A model generated the notes under the pieces. That model was not told where the DNA came from, made no database searches, and saw nothing but the letters and a program-made list of their open reading frames with translations. A program made the translations under genes and the position numbers. 39,393 nt of DNA, taken from NCBI GenBank assembly GCA_014804265.1, contig JAAVAC010000035.1, forward strand, positions 1 to 39,393. The letters run 5' to 3'. Every line of letters begins with the position of its first letter. Position 1 is the stretch's first letter. The stretch comes from Lachnospiraceae bacterium. Its GTDB lineage: Bacteria > Bacillota > Clostridia > Lachnospirales > Lachnospiraceae. Positions 32,584 through 39,393 of the stretch are shown here, in pieces.

Positions 32584-32646
32584 AGGAGCCGGCATCCGAA
32601 GCTATCCAGGACTTCCATACCTGGACAGCCTCAGATGCCGGCTCTT
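32584..32646 (+). repeat. Short palindrome related to the long elements (copy 6, no centre)
   Basis: AGCCGGCATC... at 32587-32610 pairs with 32620-32643 over 24 bases with three mismatches, around a nine-base loop; outer pairs extend it to 32584-32646. The right flank, ACTGTGCACCGAAACTCC, resembles CTGTGTATCGAAAGGC of copies 1-4, and CAGGAGCC on the left matches the GCAGGAGC of copy 4. The 88-nt centre is absent. It lies 35 bases after the glycosidase gene stop and before the convergent spoVAC, so it may also end transcripts; there is no T-tract. Confidence 0.7.
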
Positions 32647-32691
32647 ACTGTGCACCGAAACTCCTTTGCCCTTAGATTCCACAGGATCTGT

Positions 32692-33174
32692 TTACCACCA
32701 TCCAAACAACGTGCCACCCCAATAAATCACCCCTAACAGCCAGCTTGCAAAAACTCCGTATAAGATTACCGGACCGGCTATGGTGAAGATTTTTGCGCCG
32801 ATTCCGAATACTTGTCCTTCCTTCTTAAATTCAATGGCTGGAGCTGCCACGGAATTAGCAAATCCGGTAATGGGCACTAAAGCCCCTGCTCCCCCGAAGC
32901 TGGCAATTCCGGGATAAATATTCAGACCAGTCAATGTGACACTTAACAGTACCAGCAAAAGGGAACACCAGCTTCCGGCTGTTTCCTGATCGACTCCCAT
33001 ACTTTCACAATAATTTAGTATTCCCTGTCCTATGATGCAGATGATGCCACCCACCAGAAATGCCTTTGCCATCTGCAGCCCCAGATTCTTGGTAGGGGTT
33101 ACTGTTTTTACATATTCCTTATACTGCTCTTTTGTTTCTTCATCATTATGCTTCATATTTTTTAATTCTTCCAT
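32692..33174 (-). CDS. spoVAC: Stage V sporulation protein AC (SpoVAC)
   Basis: A 160-residue membrane protein of the SpoVA dipicolinate channel; Bacillus SpoVAC behaves as a mechanosensitive channel. It shows GLQMAKAFLVGGIICIIGQG, LNIYPGIASFGGAGALVPIT and GFANSVAAPAIEFKKEGQVFGIGAKIF, with about four helices, as in the family. A TTG start six bases upstream is possible, but GGAGG lies seven bases before ATG 33174. spoVAB is 64 bases upstream; spoVAD should follow but is 2.8 kb away. Confidence 0.95.
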   Translation of the reverse strand: MEELKNMKHNDEETKEQYKEYVKTVTPTKNLGLQMAKAFLVGGIICIIGQGILNYCESMGVDQETAGSWCSLLLVLLSVTLTGLNIYPGIASFGGAGALVPITGFANSVAAPAIEFKKEGQVFGIGAKIFTIAGPVILYGVFASWLLGVIYWGGTLFGWW

Positions 33175-33238
33175 TCCCAAACCTCCATTACTCCATTTCC
33201 TGTATTTCCCAGCCTGCTTTTATTTTATGATGAGCATT

Positions 33239-33727
33239 CTACAAACCACCAAACAAATACACCTGATTGGCAAAATAGATCAGGGACCCTGCCATTTTTC
33301 CAATAGCTACTACTAAAATAGCAATTCCCAGTCCTTTCCGGAAGGAAATCCTTCTTGCAAAAATAGGAATGGAATCCAGCATTTCTGCAATGGCAAGAGC
33401 CAGACATCCCTCAAAAGTTCCAGCAAAAAAACCATAGAAGCAAAGTATTACATTTCCAATGTTCTTCCAGGTATGCACAGTCAGGATTCCTTGCTCTGTA
33501 ATCCAGCGGCCAATTGGCAGCGCTTCATGAAAGATGCTGAGAAGGATTCCAAGCAGTACGCCAAAAACAACCATTTCCTCATACAGAAATATTTTATCTG
33601 CCGTATGGCTTTTTCCGGCAAATCTCGGTATCAGGCCTACGGAAATCAACACCGTAAACACTCCTCCTGACACAAAGAATCCGGCACATAGTCCAAACAG
33701 CACTAAAACCAGATATCTAATTAACAT
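33239..33727 (-). CDS. spoVAB: Stage V sporulation protein AB (SpoVAB)
   Basis: A 162-residue membrane protein with four or five helices (VLVLFGLCAGFFVSGGVFTVL, GVLLGILLSIFHEALPIG, FYGFFAGTFEGCLALAIAEML). SpoVAB is required for dipicolinate uptake but its role is unclear. The frame is open to 33760; ATG 33727, preceded by GAGAGGGAAAATCCATTG, overlaps spoVAA by 11 bases and suits translational coupling. Many Clostridia lack spoVAA and spoVAB, so their presence is notable. Confidence 0.9.
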   Translation of the reverse strand: MLIRYLVLVLFGLCAGFFVSGGVFTVLISVGLIPRFAGKSHTADKIFLYEEMVVFGVLLGILLSIFHEALPIGRWITEQGILTVHTWKNIGNVILCFYGFFAGTFEGCLALAIAEMLDSIPIFARRISFRKGLGIAILVVAIGKMAGSLIYFANQVYLFGGL

Positions 33728-34346
33728 CAATGGATTTTCCCTCTCTATTCCACGTTTCAATCAACGTTGTATTCACATCATCCTCGTAGGTCTTCATGGC
33801 CACTTCAATGGGCGTAGGATCCTTGGTAATGCGCCTTCCTCCTATATGATTAAAGAATACGATAATGCCTACCGCAAGTCCAATGGAATAGGAAACCTCT
33901 AAAAGTGTATAACCGTTGGAAGGCTGTCCCATGATCATTTCATATAGCTTGGAAAACAAGTCATTGATTCCGATATCATTATGAAATGCCATAATCGTAA
34001 AAGCTGTTCCTAACAGGCTGACACAAGAAACAAAGATGATTTTCAGTATTGCGCTAAACTGCATTTTGCTTCTAGGTGCCACATATTCCACTAAAATATC
34101 GGTTTCTCCCAAATTCTCAATGGTCAGTGTGGGATAGATTTCCTGCAGTTTTTCTATGATTTTTAAAATACAGATGACCTGTCTTTTCTCCTTATCCTCA
34201 TGAAACTGCAGCACCTTTAATGCTTTCGCTCTGCTTAATACATGCTTATCCGTACAAGTCATTTTGGCAATATCCGATAAAAAAACAGCCTCTTTCTTGA
34301 GTTCCACATCCCGTTCCGCTTTGATATAAAGTACTTCTCCTGCCAT
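33717..34346 (-). CDS. spoVAA: Stage V sporulation protein AA (SpoVAA)
   Basis: A 209-residue membrane protein. A soluble N-terminal region of about 100 residues (VLYIKAERDVELKKEAVFLSDIA, then GETDILVEYV) precedes two helices near 100-120 and 145-168 (SAILKIIFVSCVSLLGTAFT, LLEVSYSIGLAVGIIVFF), ending with a short tail. ATG 34346 has AGGAG seven bases upstream and is preferred to ATG 34361. The -10 of a candidate sigma-G promoter (34380-34410) lies about 35 bases upstream. First gene of spoVAA-AB-AC. Confidence 0.9.
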   Translation of the reverse strand: MAGEVLYIKAERDVELKKEAVFLSDIAKMTCTDKHVLSRAKALKVLQFHEDKEKRQVICILKIIEKLQEIYPTLTIENLGETDILVEYVAPRSKMQFSAILKIIFVSCVSLLGTAFTIMAFHNDIGINDLFSKLYEMIMGQPSNGYTLLEVSYSIGLAVGIIVFFNHIGGRRITKDPTPIEVAMKTYEDDVNTTLIETWNREGKSIDVN

Positions 34347-34396
34347 AAAAAAACTCCTCATCTATTAACGTTCTGCTAATAGTATGAAGAGTTTTT
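34347..34396 (-). terminator. Terminator of the ABC operon, ending at the spoVAA start
   Basis: On the minus strand, AAAAACTCTTCATACTATTA (34396-34377) pairs with TAATAGATGAGGAGTTTTT (34367-34349) around a nine-base loop, with one mismatch and one bulge. Seven Ts follow and the spoVAA ATG comes next. It would end the transcript from the permease gene, 34 bases upstream. The descending arm includes the spoVAA ribosome site. Confidence 0.65.
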
Positions 34397-34410
34397 GTTA
34401 AAATTATGTA
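34380..34410 (-). promoter_or_regulatory. Candidate sigma-G promoter for spoVAA-AB-AC
   Basis: Minus strand TACATA (34410-34405), 18 bases, CATACTA (34386-34380). The -10 is exactly the forespore sigma-G consensus, and the -35 matches five of six positions of TGCATA. Spacing fits. In Bacillus spoVA is a sigma-G operon. Confidence 0.6.
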
Positions 34411-34430
34411 TTTGATTTCTTTCTCAAATA

Positions 34431-35786
34431 CTAATCATTTCGAATTGCAGCCAAAGGACTTAACCTCATGGCTCTTAAGGAGGGGAAGAACCCTGCTGCC
34501 ATACCTACCAAAACAGCAAATCCAATCGCCAGTCCCGCCAGCCAGACCGGAATATGGGAAAGCTGCATATCCATAATATTCTTTACCAGCACATTGATAA
34601 TAACGGAAATACAGTAGCTTAACACAACACCTGCAATGCCGCCAATCAGTCCGATAAATCCTGCTTCCATCAGGAACAATGCCTGAATATTTTTCAAATC
34701 GCAGCCCAATACTTTCATAATGCCGATTTCCTTTGTCCTTTCATAAATGGACATCATCATCGTATTGGCAATACTGATGGCCGCTACCAGCATGGATACG
34801 GCTCCAATTCCTCCAAGCACAGCCTGGATATATCCAAACTGCCGTTGCTGGGACTGCACCCATTCCGCATTGCTTTCAGCCTGATATCCCAATTCCACAA
34901 TGCTCTTCTGCACATCGGATACGTTATCAATATTATCTACATTTACATATATGCTGCTATAATACAGTTCTTTATAAGGTTTTCCTGAAGAAGTGGTAGG
35001 CTGTCCCGGAATCGCCTTATTCTTAAATATTTTTTTCAGCTGCTTAATCAATTCTTCAATATCACAATAAATATTCCAGCTATGCTGTCCGTAATCTTCC
35101 GGTCCTCCCGCTATCACACCGCATGTATCCACCAAATACTTTTTGGGCGGAACCACAGGCACTCCGCTTTCTGAAGACATTCCGTCATCATATTTACTAT
35201 TCCAGTAAGCCTCCACATCGAATATAATAAAAATTGTGTCATTCATCAAATCAATATCCGGCACTTCTCCGGTTTCCCAATAAGAGCCTCCGCCCTTACT
35301 GTTATAGAACTCGTTGATTACCTGATTTCCATATAGAAGTTGAAGCATTCCTGCATCCTTCTGGGGCAGCGTCCCTTCCTTCAATTCAATGTTCATCTTG
35401 CCCAAGGCATCTACGGTCATTCCCATTATATTCATATAGCTATTTTCATAGCTGCCATATCTTCCGATTGCATTAATATTCAGTACTGGAGAAACTATCT
35501 CCACATGCTCGATTTCACCAATGGCTTCCACCAGTTCGTCTGTAAGCTGCCTTTCCGTATTATCGTCACTGATATCGCTGGAATAATCAGGATATACTGT
35601 AATGGTAGTCAGTCCTCCATTCTCTTCAATCTCTTTCATCATAGACCTATTCAGTCCAAGTCCCAAAGAAATCATGACTACAATGGAGGCTGTACCGATT
35701 ACCACGCCAAGAACAGTTAATATGGTCCGCATCTTCCTTTTCAAAAGGTTGCTGCTGCTCATTCTCCATAAATCTACAAATCTCAT
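34431..35786 (-). CDS. MacB/FtsX-type ABC transporter permease
   Basis: A 451-residue permease with one N-terminal helix (KRKMRTILTVLGVVIGTASIVVMIS), a large external MacB-like domain of about 250 residues and three C-terminal helices (FtsX domain; TMMMSIYERTKEIGIMKVLGC, LIGGIAGVVLSYCIS, LSPLAAIR at the end). Such transporters drive extracytoplasmic work or drug and lipoprotein efflux rather than simple import. AAGGAGCGTAACCC precedes the ATG, 12 bases after the CARDB-like gene. Cargo unknown. Confidence 0.92.
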   Translation of the reverse strand: MRFVDLWRMSSSNLLKRKMRTILTVLGVVIGTASIVVMISLGLGLNRSMMKEIEENGGLTTITVYPDYSSDISDDNTERQLTDELVEAIGEIEHVEIVSPVLNINAIGRYGSYENSYMNIMGMTVDALGKMNIELKEGTLPQKDAGMLQLLYGNQVINEFYNSKGGGSYWETGEVPDIDLMNDTIFIIFDVEAYWNSKYDDGMSSESGVPVVPPKKYLVDTCGVIAGGPEDYGQHSWNIYCDIEELIKQLKKIFKNKAIPGQPTTSSGKPYKELYYSSIYVNVDNIDNVSDVQKSIVELGYQAESNAEWVQSQQRQFGYIQAVLGGIGAVSMLVAAISIANTMMMSIYERTKEIGIMKVLGCDLKNIQALFLMEAGFIGLIGGIAGVVLSYCISVIINVLVKNIMDMQLSHIPVWLAGLAIGFAVLVGMAAGFFPSLRAMRLSPLAAIRND

Positions 35787-35798
35787 GGGTTACGCTCC

Positions 35799-37418
35799 TT
35801 ACTCATCCCGGTCTTCCTGCTCTTTTTCCACCTCAGAAAGCAAATCATCCAGATCCTCATTTAACTCTGCCTGACTTTTTTTCTTTTTCTTAATGTTGAT
35901 AAATACGATAATGCCTGTCACGGCAAGAATAATAAGCACCAGAACAATTACTACAATAAGCCACTTCGGATTGCTTTTCTCCTCGTCCTCCATGCCTTCC
36001 ACCATATCATAGTCCATCATATCGCCCATCATATCTTCCTGTACAAAAAGAGTAAGCTCCTTTTCTACCTCTGTCTTATTTCCCGCTTCATCTTCATAGG
36101 AAATCACCGCTTTTATAATGCCTTCATCCATGGTAGGCTGGGCTCCGGTAACCATGGAATCCACATTTCCGGTTCCGCCTGATTCAATCTTTCCAAGGAA
36201 CGCATCCCCGCCGGAAACACTATCTCCCACAAATGCTACCTGAACATTGTACAGGGTCGTCTTCCCCGTGTTATAAATGCTGAACATCACGTTGGATTCA
36301 CCGCCCACGTTAATGCTCTCCGGCATGACATCTATGGTGCTTACGTCAAACTTCGCCACCTGCTTGATTGGTATGGATACATTAGAGGAGGAACTATACT
36401 GGTTATTCTGGGAATCCTCGTATTCTGATTTTACCTCCAGCACATAGGGCTTTTGAACCAGATCGGCCTTGGCCGACATCTCTATTTTAATATCCGCACT
36501 CTGCTGGGCTCCAATGCTGTCCATAAAGACCGTACTGGAACCTGACGTAGGCAGAAAGGCTGAATAAGTAGTATTCTCATCCGTTCCTTCACTGGCTGCC
36601 TCCAGAGAAAACATGACATTATTGACAGCTGTCCTTTTCGATGTATTTTGCACATGAATCGTCAGATTAAAGGTATCGCCGGCATATACTTCCTTCGGAT
36701 CCGTTTCAAATCCTGTTACGATAATTCTCGGATTAGAGGATTTCTCACTGTCGGAAGAATCCAATGAACCGCTTCCCGGCGCTCCCTTTGCATTTATATA
36801 AGTATAAAGGTTTGCTGTTTCTATGGAATTGTTCCTATAATAAGATACATTAAACTCCAACCTGTAGTACCCGGTCAATACATCATCTCTTAATACCAGA
36901 TCCCATTCCACTTCCCTGCGGTTTGCATAAGCCACATCCTTATTGGGACTTGGGGGAATATAATCCACGCACTGCACCAGTCCTACCGTATCCAGACGGA
37001 AAGGCCACTCCTCCGCTTTGGTGGATACAGTTGGTGTAATTACCAGATTGGTAACCGTTTCCACACCCATATTGTAAATAGGCAGGATTACATGTACCTT
37101 TTGCCCGTAGCTGGCAGTAGGAGTGGGAACGCAGTCACCTACAATTAAAAATTCACTGGTAGAGCTGACACGATCCTCCATCATGCCCGAATCATCAGCT
37201 TGGTCCTTTTCATCCTCACCGGAAATATTTTCGCTGCTGCCTTTTTGTTCTTGATTCTCCTCAGTACCTCCCGTGGAATTCGCCCCTGAATCATCCGTCT
37301 CTTTTCCCTGAGGATTACTTGTGGCATATACATCCACCGGATCTGCCGTTGCCAGGCATGCCATACACAATATCAAAATCCCTAATCTCCTTAACTTTTC
37401 CAATAAATCCTTTTTCAT
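35799..37418 (-). CDS. Membrane-anchored CARDB/NEW3-like surface protein of the ABC system
   Basis: A 539-residue protein with signal peptide (about 1-32, ending VDVYATS), an acidic Ser/Glu/Asn-rich stretch (to about 90), and about four immunoglobulin-like beta repeats of COG1361/CARDB type (for example VYAGDTFNLTIHVQNTSKRT, INVGGESNVMFSIYNTGKTT). A single helix near 486-507 (WLIVVIVLVLIILAVTGIIV) leads into a basic-acidic cytoplasmic tail with a possible coiled coil. Between an ABC ATPase and a FtsX-type permease it probably serves as an external partner of the permease; adhesin or sensor roles are alternatives. AAGGACA precedes the ATG. Confidence 0.75.
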   Translation of the reverse strand: MKKDLLEKLRRLGILILCMACLATADPVDVYATSNPQGKETDDSGANSTGGTEENQEQKGSSENISGEDEKDQADDSGMMEDRVSSTSEFLIVGDCVPTPTASYGQKVHVILPIYNMGVETVTNLVITPTVSTKAEEWPFRLDTVGLVQCVDYIPPSPNKDVAYANRREVEWDLVLRDDVLTGYYRLEFNVSYYRNNSIETANLYTYINAKGAPGSGSLDSSDSEKSSNPRIIVTGFETDPKEVYAGDTFNLTIHVQNTSKRTAVNNVMFSLEAASEGTDENTTYSAFLPTSGSSTVFMDSIGAQQSADIKIEMSAKADLVQKPYVLEVKSEYEDSQNNQYSSSSNVSIPIKQVAKFDVSTIDVMPESINVGGESNVMFSIYNTGKTTLYNVQVAFVGDSVSGGDAFLGKIESGGTGNVDSMVTGAQPTMDEGIIKAVISYEDEAGNKTEVEKELTLFVQEDMMGDMMDYDMVEGMEDEEKSNPKWLIVVIVLVLIILAVTGIIVFINIKKKKKSQAELNEDLDDLLSEVEKEQEDRDE

Positions 37419-37453
37419 TGTCCTTACCGCTCCTGTTTCTTTCTAAATCTGTT

Positions 37454-38185
37454 TTATTCGTCCACTTGTTCCTTAAGCGCTTCTCTTGTGTCTTCGATCT
37501 TAATGATTTTTCCGTCTCTGATGTGAAAAATCCTGTCTGCAAAGCTTGCAAGATGATTGTCATGGGTAACCATGACAAGTGTCTGATTCTGCTCCCTTAC
37601 TACCCGTTTCATCAGATTCATGACCTCCTCGGAAGTATTGGAATCCAGATTTCCAGTAGGCTCGTCCGCAAAAATAATTTCGGGATTTACTACTAATGCT
37701 CTTGCCACACCGACCCTTTGCTGCTGTCCACCAGACATCTGATTGGGCTTATGCTTTTTATGCTTTTTCAGATTTACCAGATTCAGCACCTTATCCGCCC
37801 TGGCAAGTCTGGTTTCCTTATCCATGCCTTGAAAGGTAAGAGGCAGCGCCACATTTTCCAAAGCATTCATGGTTCCTAAAAGATTAAAGGACTGAAAAAT
37901 AAATCCTATATGCTCTCTTCGGAACTTCACAAGCTGATTTTCATTTTTCATTTCCATATGCTCTCCGGCAATGATGATCTCGCCCTTGGTAGGTTTTTCC
38001 AGACCGGCAAGCATATTTAACAGAGTAGACTTTCCTGATCCCGATGTGCCTACAATGGCGCAGAACTCCCCCTTATAAATAGAAAAATCCACGCCGTTCA
38101 ATGCCCGGACCTTGCTGTCGCCTACCCTGTAAATCTTATATAAATCCTTTACCTGAATAACAGCTTTCCCTTTTTTTTCTGCCAT
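37454..38185 (-). CDS. ABC transporter ATP-binding protein (MacB/LolD type)
   Basis: A 243-residue nucleotide-binding subunit that would power the permease. Walker A GTSGSGKS (46-53), Q-loop FIFQSFNLLG, signature MSGGQQQRVGVARAL (150-164), Walker B IIFADEP (170-176) and the H-loop VTHD. NLLGTMNALENVALPL is characteristic of MacB/LolD/FtsE-type ATPases. The first gene of a three-gene unit, ATPase-CARDB-like-permease, with a promoter at 38225-38253. Export or mechanotransmission is likely, import is not. Confidence 0.95.
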   Translation of the reverse strand: MAEKKGKAVIQVKDLYKIYRVGDSKVRALNGVDFSIYKGEFCAIVGTSGSGKSTLLNMLAGLEKPTKGEIIIAGEHMEMKNENQLVKFRREHIGFIFQSFNLLGTMNALENVALPLTFQGMDKETRLARADKVLNLVNLKKHKKHKPNQMSGGQQQRVGVARALVVNPEIIFADEPTGNLDSNTSEEVMNLMKRVVREQNQTLVMVTHDNHLASFADRIFHIRDGKIIKIEDTREALKEQVDE

Positions 38186-38224
38186 TCTTTCTCACTTTCC
38201 CTTTTCTGACTGATTTCCTGTTTT

Positions 38225-38253
38225 ATCATAGCACAAACTCATATGAATGTCAG
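38225..38253 (-). promoter_or_regulatory. Sigma-A promoter for the ABC operon
   Basis: Minus strand CTGACA (38253-38248), 17 bases, TATGAT (38230-38225), about 40 bases before the ATPase start. Confidence 0.7.
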
Positions 38254-38329
38254 TAGTTCTCTGCTATCTTTTTCTTATTTATTTCTTAAAATCATGCAAA
38301 TTTGTTTCATTTATACCACAATATATGAC

Positions 38330-38372
38330 AAAAAACGCTTCCCATACCACTAAATCATGAAATATGGGAAGC
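38330..38372 (-). terminator. Terminator after the trigger-factor-like gene
   Basis: Minus strand GCTTCCCATA and TATGGGAAGC form a ten-base-pair stem around a 16-base loop, followed by GTTTTTTG. It lies 28 bases past the stop of the gene at 38401. Confidence 0.75.
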
Positions 38373-38400
38373 ACAGATTTTATTAGCATTGCATATTATT

Positions 38401-39393
38401 CTATTGTTTTTTTGCATTCTCGACTATAAATTTCATCACATTGTCATATAGCAGGTCACTGATGGTACTCATCTTATCATAATCCTCTTCAAATTCCTTC
38501 ACACTGTCATACTCATATTCTTCTGCCATTTCCTTCACGGCTTTCTTGTATTCCTTTTCCGTTATGCCCAAATCTTCCTGTTCAATGATAGCCTGATATA
38601 CGAGAATCGTCTTGATGCTCTCTTCCGCCATTTCTCTGCTTCCCGCTTCGAACTCTTCCTCAGTAGTATCCATGAACATTTCCAAAAAGTCTCCATAGCT
38701 CATCCCATACATTTCCGCATAGGATTCATATTCTTCAATCATGGCTTCCCGATAAGCAGAAACCTCATCCTCCACCAGTTCAAAGGTGCTGTTGCTTATG
38801 ATTTCGTCTATCAGTTCTGTCTGGGCATATTCCTCTGCAGATTCCATCTCACTTTCCACAAGCTCCTCTCTGGTGGCCTCCCTGAAAGCTTCAATATTTT
38901 CATATTCCAGATTTTCCTTTACAAATTCATCAGTAAGCTCCGGCTCCACATATTCTTCAATTTGATTTAAGGTGATTTCAAAGGTTACATTTTTTCCGGC
39001 TATTTCCTCATCGTAATAATCCTCCGGGAACACCAGATCCACAGTAACCGTATCTCCCACATTTTTTCCTACGATTGCCTCTTCAAAGCCTTCTATCATC
39101 TCTCCCTCCCCAAGAGTCAGATCGTAGCTGTCCGAAGTTCCCTCTTCAAATTCTTCTCCATCTATGGTTCCCGTAAAAGCAATATTTACCATATCCCCCT
39201 CTTCTGCTACAGTCTTATCCAGCTTTTCATAGGTTCCATACCAGGATAACTCCATTTCCATTTCTTCCTCTACATCTTCCTCTGTAACCGTTACCTCTTC
39301 CAGCTTATAGGAGAGTCCCTTATACTGGGCAAGCTCTGTGACCTTACTTTCTAAACTGGCATCTATCGTTGTATATTTTTCATTACTTCCGCA
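38401..39393 (-). CDS. Trigger-factor-like surface lipoprotein, N-terminus cut by the window
   Basis: The frame stays open to the last base, so the gene is partial (330 residues visible). The first visible residues are CGSNEKYTTIDASLE: a cysteine-glycine start like a mature lipoprotein, so the signal peptide probably lies beyond the window. An FKBP-type peptidyl-prolyl isomerase domain follows (VAEEGDMVNIAFTGTIDGEE, IEGFEEAIVGKNVGDTV, FPEDYYDEEIAGKNVTFEI) and then the helical trigger-factor C-terminal domain. It lacks the ribosome-binding N-terminal domain in what is seen. An extracytoplasmic folding factor is the best guess. Very acidic. The internal ATG at 39261 is not the start. Confidence 0.85.
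   Translation of the reverse strand, partial: CGSNEKYTTIDASLESKVTELAQYKGLSYKLEEVTVTEEDVEEEMEMELSWYGTYEKLDKTVAEEGDMVNIAFTGTIDGEEFEEGTSDSYDLTLGEGEMIEGFEEAIVGKNVGDTVTVDLVFPEDYYDEEIAGKNVTFEITLNQIEEYVEPELTDEFVKENLEYENIEAFREATREELVESEMESAEEYAQTELIDEIISNSTFELVEDEVSAYREAMIEEYESYAEMYGMSYGDFLEMFMDTTEEEFEAGSREMAEESIKTILVYQAIIEQEDLGITEKEYKKAVKEMAEEYEYDSVKEFEEDYDKMSTISDLLYDNVMKFIVENAKKQ

Noticed and set aside
34347..34396. Hairpin as a riboswitch-like element masking the spoVAA ribosome site in its own mRNA
   Set aside because: The predicted sigma-G start lies in the loop, so spoVAA mRNA would lack one arm. Masking could act only on read-through RNA.
39059..39261. ATG at 39261 as the start of the trigger-factor-like gene
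   Set aside because: The frame is open and protein-like for 44 more codons to the window edge, beginning with a lipoprotein-like cysteine, so the gene is cut by the window.

Overview
This 39.4-kb window looks like chromosome from a spore-forming, Gram-positive, moderately low-GC Clostridia, most probably a Lachnospiraceae (cluster XIVa) gut bacterium. The reasons are a set of spoVA and gerM-type sporulation/germination genes, AGGAGG-type ribosome sites, Firmicute-type arginine genes, clostridial conserved families (DUF1653, a DUF5721-like protein, a DUF5722 glycosidase-like protein) and Ser-Glu-Asn-Ser-Leu repeats in a secreted protein. The genus assignment is inference. There are no rRNA or tRNA genes, no CRISPR array and no recognisable transposase.

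Layout. 46-4666 (minus): family 2 glycosyltransferase, mutY, sfsA, a 5'-nucleotidase and a DUF1653 protein. 4748-6593: a small accessory patch with a secreted protein of unknown function, a truncated secreted ORF and an orphan SMI1/KNR4 (SUKH) protein, lying around and between two inverted copies of a long palindrome. 6594-13689 (minus): comEA, an OmpR-type response regulator with its histidine kinase, a GerMN lipoprotein, comEC and holA. 13822-15782: a YdcZ-type transporter and an orphan solute-binding protein. 15815-20609 (minus): arginine cluster argC-GNAT-argJ-argB-argD. 20610-21470: a divergent intergenic region with promoters, ArgR-type boxes and two more palindromes. 21471-22987 (plus): argG and DUF1294. 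23037-28542: LytTR regulator, DegV, DUF5721-like protein, spoVAE, RidA, and a membrane protein with a degenerate GGDEF and an HD-GYP domain. 28863-34346: spoVAD, a large secreted glycosidase-like protein on the plus strand, then spoVAC, spoVAB and spoVAA. 34431-38185: a MacB-type ABC system (ATPase, membrane-anchored CARDB-like protein, permease). 38401 to the window end: a surface lipoprotein related to trigger factor.

The most unusual content is a family of long palindromes. Four copies (5308-5455, 6424-6571, 20777-20924, 21128-21275) are each exactly 148 nt, with a conserved 88-nt centre and 30-nt or longer arms. In each arm a block of exactly 19 nt is unrelated between copies, yet pairs almost perfectly with its partner arm. 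Base changes in the centre are compensated across the stem. A fifth, divergent copy (28641-28851) has perfect 60-nt arms, and a sixth, centre-less relative (32584-32646) follows the glycosidase gene. The four 148-nt copies form two inverted pairs. I know of no described element with this architecture.

Other points of interest: the spoVA genes keep the order A-B-C-D-E but are split by unrelated genes. spoVAA has a candidate sigma-G promoter lying inside the terminator hairpin of the upstream ABC operon.
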